Positions 13,714-17,220 of a stretch of DNA of 17,220 nt are shown piece after piece. Each line of letters opens with the position of its first letter. The stretch's first letter is position 1. The translations under genes were made by a program, and so were the position numbers. The notes under the pieces are model-generated. The model was not told the DNA's origin. It saw nothing but the letters and a program-made list of their open reading frames with translations, and did no database searches. The stretch spans positions 1 through 17,220 of the forward strand of contig JAVBPQ010000122.1 of the NCBI GenBank assembly GCA_031549525.1, read 5' to 3'. Source of the DNA: WQUF01 sp031549525. Its GTDB lineage: Bacteria; Bacillota; Clostridia; Clostridiales; Clostridiaceae.

Positions 13714-14927
13714 TTGTACAAAAATTTGGCGGAAGCTCTGTAGCTGATAAGGAAAAGATATTTAATGTTGCAAATCGCATAGGCGAGCAGTATGAAAAGG
13801 GAAATAAAATTGTAGTTGTCTTATCTGCTCAAGGAAACACTACAGATATATTGCTTAAAAAAGCAAATGAAATAAACCCAGATGCAAATAAGAGAGAATT
13901 AGATATGCTTCTTACAACAGGTGAACAGCAATCTGTGGCATTTATGTCTATGGCTCTTCAAAAATTAGGATATCCTGCAATCTCTTTAAATGCAGCTCAA
14001 GTTGGCATCCATTCATCTTCAGCCTATGGGAAAGCAAGAATAAAGAAAATAGATTGTAATAGAATTATCTCAGAGCTTGATAAAAACAATATAGTCTTAA
14101 TTGCAGGTTTTCAGGGTATAAATAAATTTGGAGATATTACAACCTTAGGAAGAGGAGCATCGGATACTACTGCAGTTGCTCTTGCGGCTGTTCTATCTGC
14201 TAACTTTTGTGAAATATATACAGATGTAGATGGTATATATAGTGGAGATCCTAGAATGATTAAACATGCTAAAAAAATTAAAGAGATAGGTTATGATGAA
14301 ATGTTAGAGCTTGCGTCTTTAGGTGCTAATGTACTCCACAATAGATCAATAGAAATTGCAAAAAAATTTAATGTAGCTTTAATAGTTCGTTCAAGCATTT
14401 CAAAAGAATCTGGTACTGTTGTAAAGGGGGTATCTAAATTGGAAAACACTTTAATAAGAGGGGTTGCTATAGATGAAGATGTTGCACGTATTTCAATCGT
14501 AGGATTAGAGGACAAGCCTGGAATATCCTTTAAAATCTTCTCGCTCATGGCAAAGGAAAACATCACAGTAGACCTCATCATACAATCCATTGGAAGAAAT
14601 ACCACTAAGGATATATCTTTTGCAGTGGATAAATCAGAATTAAAAAGGACCATAGAAATTTTAGAAGAAAACAAAGACTACATTACATATGATTATTTAA
14701 AATTTGAAGAAAAGATCGCTAAATTATCCATCATAGGTGCTGGTATTGCATCTAATACATGGTTTGCATCAAAAATGTTTGAAGCTCTTTATAGAGCAAA
14801 TGTAAATATCCAGATGATAGCATCTTCTGAGATTAAAATATCTGTATTAATCGACATTGAAGATATTGTCAAAGCTGCTAATGCAGTACATGATAAGTTT
14901 TTAAGTGAAAATCTAATTCAAGAGTAA
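13707..14927 (+). CDS. lysC: Aspartate kinase with two C-terminal ACT domains
   Basis: This 406-aa cytosolic kinase phosphorylates aspartate, the first step toward lysine, threonine and methionine. The amino acid kinase domain shows VQKFGGSSVAD (4-14), GFQGINKFGDITTLGRGASD (134-153) and YTDVDGIYSGDPR (171-183). Two ACT modules follow: ISIVGLEDKPGISFKIFSLM, and LSIIGAGIASNTWFASKMF with MIASSEIKISVLI. In the second, the usual Gly after the SH/SN position is replaced by NTW. ATG 13707 follows TTGGAGGAG and overlaps the hom stop (ATGTTGA), implying coupled translation; a longer frame reaching back to 13644 lies inside hom. A ribosome binding site before TTG codon 245 may give a separate regulatory subunit. 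Which amino acid inhibits it cannot be read here. Confidence 0.94.
   Translation: MLIVQKFGGSSVADKEKIFNVANRIGEQYEKGNKIVVVLSAQGNTTDILLKKANEINPDANKRELDMLLTTGEQQSVAFMSMALQKLGYPAISLNAAQVGIHSSSAYGKARIKKIDCNRIISELDKNNIVLIAGFQGINKFGDITTLGRGASDTTAVALAAVLSANFCEIYTDVDGIYSGDPRMIKHAKKIKEIGYDEMLELASLGANVLHNRSIEIAKKFNVALIVRSSISKESGTVVKGVSKLENTLIRGVAIDEDVARISIVGLEDKPGISFKIFSLMAKENITVDLIIQSIGRNTTKDISFAVDKSELKRTIEILEENKDYITYDYLKFEEKIAKLSIIGAGIASNTWFASKMFEALYRANVNIQMIASSEIKISVLIDIEDIVKAANAVHDKFLSENLIQE
14423..14441 (+). promoter_or_regulatory. Candidate internal ribosome binding site and TTG start within lysC
   Basis: AAAGGGGG (14423-14430) is followed after 8 nt by an in-frame TTG (14439-14441, Leu245). Starting there would give a 162-aa protein made of only the two ACT domains. 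In Bacillus subtilis the aspartokinase II beta subunit is made from an in-frame internal start at about the same point of lysC, so the match in position and size is suggestive. Confidence 0.45.
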
Positions 14928-14952
14928 ATTATTAGAGTTATTCTTAAATAAA

Positions 14953-14981
14953 TTGACTTAATATTCAAATGGTGTTATATT
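14953..14981 (+). promoter_or_regulatory. Promoter of the tet-like gene
   Basis: TTGACT (-35, 14953-14958) and TATATT (-10, 14976-14981) are spaced by 17 bp, with TGT immediately before the -10. Transcription would begin about 240 nt upstream of the GTPase start codon, leaving a long structured leader. Confidence 0.65.
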
Positions 14982-15012
14982 ATTTTTATAAAAATTGATT
15001 GGAGTGTCAATT

Positions 15013-15036
15013 ATGGGGTGCAATATTCTGAAATAA
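15013..15036 (+). CDS. Seven-residue leader peptide MGCNILK
   Basis: This is a tiny ORF (ATG to TAA) with GGAG 8 nt before its start, located shortly after the predicted transcription start of the tet-like gene. Its last three sense codons (ATT CTG AAA) lie inside the left arm of an 11-bp inverted repeat that folds over the first terminator. A ribosome slowed here would mask that arm. This is the expected position for a drug-sensing leader peptide, but translation is inferred. Confidence 0.5.
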   Translation: MGCNILK

Positions 15037-15103
15037 TAATTTAATATAAAGGTCAAAATTCCTGTAAAATCAGGTTTAGTTTTTGAGCCTTTTTTCAGAA
15101 TAT
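15023..15103 (+). promoter_or_regulatory. First attenuator hairpin: long inverted repeat enclosing an intrinsic terminator
   Basis: ATATTCTGAAA (15023-15033) and TTTCAGAATAT (15093-15103) pair perfectly over 11 bp. Inside them AAAGG-TCAAAA (15048-15058) pairs with TTTTGA-G-CCTTT (15081-15092) with one bulged G, then comes a small CCTG/CAGG hairpin (15061-15074). The right arm runs into six T's (15090-15095), so the inner hairpin alone is a plausible terminator. Confidence 0.65.
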
Positions 15104-15170
15104 CCTCATTTAAATAATTTAGAGCTATGCTCTTTATTCTTTATGTTCTTCTTTAAACAGATAAGTCTGT

Positions 15171-15205
15171 ACCTGTGATGAGGGTATTTTATCACAGGTC
15201 TTTTT
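15171..15205 (+). terminator. Second leader terminator directly before the tet-like gene
   Basis: ACCTGTGAT (15171-15179) pairs with ATCACAGGT (15191-15199), extended by a G-U and an A-U pair, leaving a 7-nt loop. CTTTTT follows. It ends only 20 nt before the start codon, just ahead of the AAAGGAG site, so it must be read through for expression. The CCTGT (15061-15065) and CAGGT (15071-15075) sequences of the first hairpin could pair with its arms instead. Confidence 0.78.
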
Positions 15206-15224
15206 ATGTTTAAAGGAGATTAGT

Positions 15225-17156
15225 ATGAAAAAAATTAAAAATATAGGAATATTAGCGCACGTAGATGCTGGAAAAACTACCCTTACAGAAAGGCTTCTTT
15301 ATGAATGTGGAGCTATAAATAAACTTGGCAAAGTAGATGATGGCACCACCACAACTGATTCTATGGAGCTTGAAAAGAAAAGAGGCATAACCATAAAATC
15401 TACTACCACATCCTTCTGCTATAAAGATTGTAAGATAAATATCTTAGATACTCCAGGTCATATGGATTTTATAGCTGAAGTTGAAAGAAGTTTTTTTGTA
15501 TTAGATGGTGCAATTTTAGTTATATCAGCTAAAGAAGGCGTGCAAAGCCAAACTAGAGTCATATTTCACATGTTAAAAAGATTAAATATCCCTACAATTT
15601 TATTTATAAATAAAATTGATAGATTAGGTGTGGATCTTAGCTTAATTTACTCTCAAATAAAAGAGCTTTTATCACAAGATATTGCTATAATGCAAAATGT
15701 ATCATTAGAAAATAATATATCAGTTAAAGATATCCCATTTTATGAGGATTCTATTGATGATCTTATTTTAAATAAAGATGATGAGCTTTTAGAAAAATAT
15801 ATTTCTGATATAGATATAACTCATGAAGAATACTTTAATTCTTTAATAAAGCTGACTCATAAATGCAATATATTTCCTATATTTCATGGTGTTGCATCTT
15901 TAGGCATAGGTGTAGATGAGCTTTTAAATGCAGTTTTATTATTTCTACCTGATTTTAATTGTGATGCAGATGACCCATTTTCAGGTTATATCTATAAGAT
16001 AACACGAGATGAAAAATTATCTAAAGAATGTTATATGAAAGTTCTGTCAGGTAATGTACGAGTTAGGGATTCTGTAAAATTAAGTTTGCCTGATAAAATA
16101 ATAAAAATAAAAAGCCTTCACTCTATAGAAAATGGTAAAACTATTCCTAAAGAAGAAATATCTTCTGGTGATGTGGCTATTTTATATAATATGCCTGAAT
16201 TAAAAATTGGAGATATATTAGGAAAGCACCCTTCTAACTTACCCAATATAAGCTTTAACAAGGCTACATTAAAAACATCAGTAAGTCCAGTTAATTTAGA
16301 AGATAGATCTAAGCTTATAAGTGCACTAATAGATTTTGCTGAAGAAGACCCCTTCCTTTACTTAGATATTTCAAATTCATTAGAAGAAATAACCATAGAT
16401 ATTTTTGGAAAGGTACAGCTTGAAATAGCTAAAGCATTGCTCTTTGAAAGATATGGATTAGATGTGAACTTTGGACCATTAAAGACAATTTATAAAGAAA
16501 GACCTTCCAAAATCTCTGAGGGTATAATCCATATGGGAGTTTCCCCAAACCCATATTATGCATCCATTGGTCTTAAAATAGAACCTCTTCCTCTTGGCTC
16601 TGGGCTTATATTTAATAGTGAAATATCTTTAGGATATTTAAGCCTCTCGTTTCAAAATGCTGTAAAAGAAAGCGTCATTAAAGCATGTAAACAAGGCATC
16701 TATGGCTGGGAAGTAACTGATTTAAAGGTAACCTTTTATCATGGCGTTTATTCTAGTCCTGTGAGCACCCCTTCAGATTTTCGCCATTTAACCCCTTATG
16801 TAATAGACCAAGCTCTTAGAAACTCTGGAACAGAATTTTTAGAGCCTTTTTCAAATTTTGAAATAGAAGTACCAGCCATATATAGCAGCAAAGCTATTTA
16901 TGATATTGGTCAAAGAAGAGGAATAATCCATGAGACAACTTTTAATAATGATATTGTGCTTTTAAAAGGGAAAATCCCTTCAGATACATCTATGGATTAT
17001 AATAATGAAATAATATCCTATACAGAAGGAAGAGGAATTTTTTATTCTGAATTTTTAGGTTATGATGTTTATAAAGGTGAAATCATAATATCCCCTATTG
17101 AAAAGACATTTGAAAATGAGCAATTGCATTTTATGTTTTTAAAGGCTGGTATGTGA
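15225..17156 (+). CDS. Ribosomal-protection tetracycline-resistance-type GTPase (Tet(M)/TetB(P) family)
   Basis: This 643-aa EF-G paralogue would remove tetracycline from the ribosome by GTP-dependent binding at the A site. The G domain is intact: AHVDAGKTT (11-19), switch I RGITIKST (53-60), DTPGH (75-79) and NKID (129-132). Domain IV carries Y509-SSPVST515, equivalent to the Tet(M) YYSPVST loop whose Pro touches the decoding site; EF-G lacks it, so a plain elongation factor is unlikely. Length is close to the 639 aa of Tet(M). AAAGGAG precedes ATG. AT content and codon use look like the neighbours and no mobile-element sequence is present, which suggests long residence in this chromosome. 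Whether it confers resistance cannot be told from sequence, and the exact tet class is not recognisable to me. Confidence 0.88.
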   Translation: MKKIKNIGILAHVDAGKTTLTERLLYECGAINKLGKVDDGTTTTDSMELEKKRGITIKSTTTSFCYKDCKINILDTPGHMDFIAEVERSFFVLDGAILVISAKEGVQSQTRVIFHMLKRLNIPTILFINKIDRLGVDLSLIYSQIKELLSQDIAIMQNVSLENNISVKDIPFYEDSIDDLILNKDDELLEKYISDIDITHEEYFNSLIKLTHKCNIFPIFHGVASLGIGVDELLNAVLLFLPDFNCDADDPFSGYIYKITRDEKLSKECYMKVLSGNVRVRDSVKLSLPDKIIKIKSLHSIENGKTIPKEEISSGDVAILYNMPELKIGDILGKHPSNLPNISFNKATLKTSVSPVNLEDRSKLISALIDFAEEDPFLYLDISNSLEEITIDIFGKVQLEIAKALLFERYGLDVNFGPLKTIYKERPSKISEGIIHMGVSPNPYYASIGLKIEPLPLGSGLIFNSEISLGYLSLSFQNAVKESVIKACKQGIYGWEVTDLKVTFYHGVYSSPVSTPSDFRHLTPYVIDQALRNSGTEFLEPFSNFEIEVPAIYSSKAIYDIGQRRGIIHETTFNNDIVLLKGKIPSDTSMDYNNEIISYTEGRGIFYSEFLGYDVYKGEIIISPIEKTFENEQLHFMFLKAGM

Positions 17157-17163
17157 AAAGTTA

Positions 17164-17196
17164 AAAAATTAAGGGGCAAATTAGCCCCTTTAATTT
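17164..17196. terminator. Bidirectional terminator between convergent genes
   Basis: AAGGGGC (17171-17177) pairs with GCCCCTT (17184-17190) around a 6-nt loop. AT-rich flanks can lengthen the stem with one bulge. On the plus strand it ends in TAATTT (17191-17196). On the minus strand TTAATTTTTTAA follows the stem, a better U tract, so it also suits a gene arriving from the right. Confidence 0.75.
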
Positions 17197-17202
17197 CCTT
17201 TA

Positions 17203-17220
17203 TTAGTATTCCATCCCTGC
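17203..17220 (-). CDS. Possible 3' end of a minus-strand gene
   Basis: Reading leftward from the window edge gives codons for A-G-M-E-Y followed by TAA at 17205-17203. The stop lies directly before a terminator whose best U tract is on the minus strand. Five residues are too few to name a product; the strand and stop rest mainly on terminator orientation. Confidence 0.3.
   Translation of the reverse strand, partial: AGMEY

Noticed and set aside
14928..14952. Rho-independent terminator after lysC
   Set aside because: No stem with a T run is visible. The hom-lysC transcript may run into the tet leader, where the two hairpins could end it.
15225..17156. Housekeeping elongation factor G
   Set aside because: The domain IV loop YSSPVST and the length near 640 aa match ribosomal-protection proteins; EF-G is about 690 aa and lacks this loop.

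Overview
The window is very AT-rich, uses AGA/ATA/TTA codons heavily, has strong AGGAGG-type ribosome binding sites with frequent TTG/GTG starts, and carries Gram-positive surface features (a lipobox lipoprotein, a class B-like sortase, an NPxTG anchor). This points to a Firmicute, most likely a Clostridium or close relative (inference; no rRNA gene is present). I see no integrase, transposase, CRISPR array, tRNA or rRNA.

Layout. (1) 1-1328, minus strand: the 5' part of a secreted protein with a SmpA/OmlA-like domain, then a zinc nucleoside/base deaminase. (2) 1513-6218, plus strand: a BmpA-type nucleoside ABC importer (lipoprotein, double ATPase, two permeases) read away from the deaminase. 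A 13-bp intercistronic hairpin lies after the lipoprotein gene and a rho-independent terminator closes the operon. Uptake plus deamination suggests nucleoside/base salvage. (3) 6210-7143, minus strand: an adenylate-kinase-like NMP kinase and a small DUF6774-like gene broken by one in-frame TGA. (4) 7263-9465, plus strand: a short QueG-like 4Fe-4S protein, then a PadR regulator coupled to a HAAS (DUF1700)/DUF4097-like protein. (5) 9594-11400: a choice-of-anchor L surface protein ending in an NPDTG sorting signal, with a class B-like sortase 1 nt downstream. This is a self-contained sortase-substrate pair and the most system-like locus here. (6) 11501-12097: a histidine phosphatase. (7) 12288-14927: homoserine dehydrogenase overlapping aspartokinase (aspartate pathway). 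(8) 14953-17156: a ribosomal-protection tetracycline-resistance-type GTPase (Tet(M) family) behind a leader with a 7-codon peptide, an 11-bp long-range inverted repeat and two tandem terminator hairpins. This has the architecture of an attenuator. A further minus-strand gene probably ends at 17203.

Several starts were moved from the longest ORF using ribosome binding sites: deaminase 1328, bmpA 1575, ATPase TTG 2631, permease 4162, kinase GTG 7143, padR 8100, HAAS 8413, anchor protein 9594, lysC 13707. A good Shine-Dalgarno sequence before TTG codon 245 of lysC suggests an internally started regulatory subunit, as known for Bacillus aspartokinase II.
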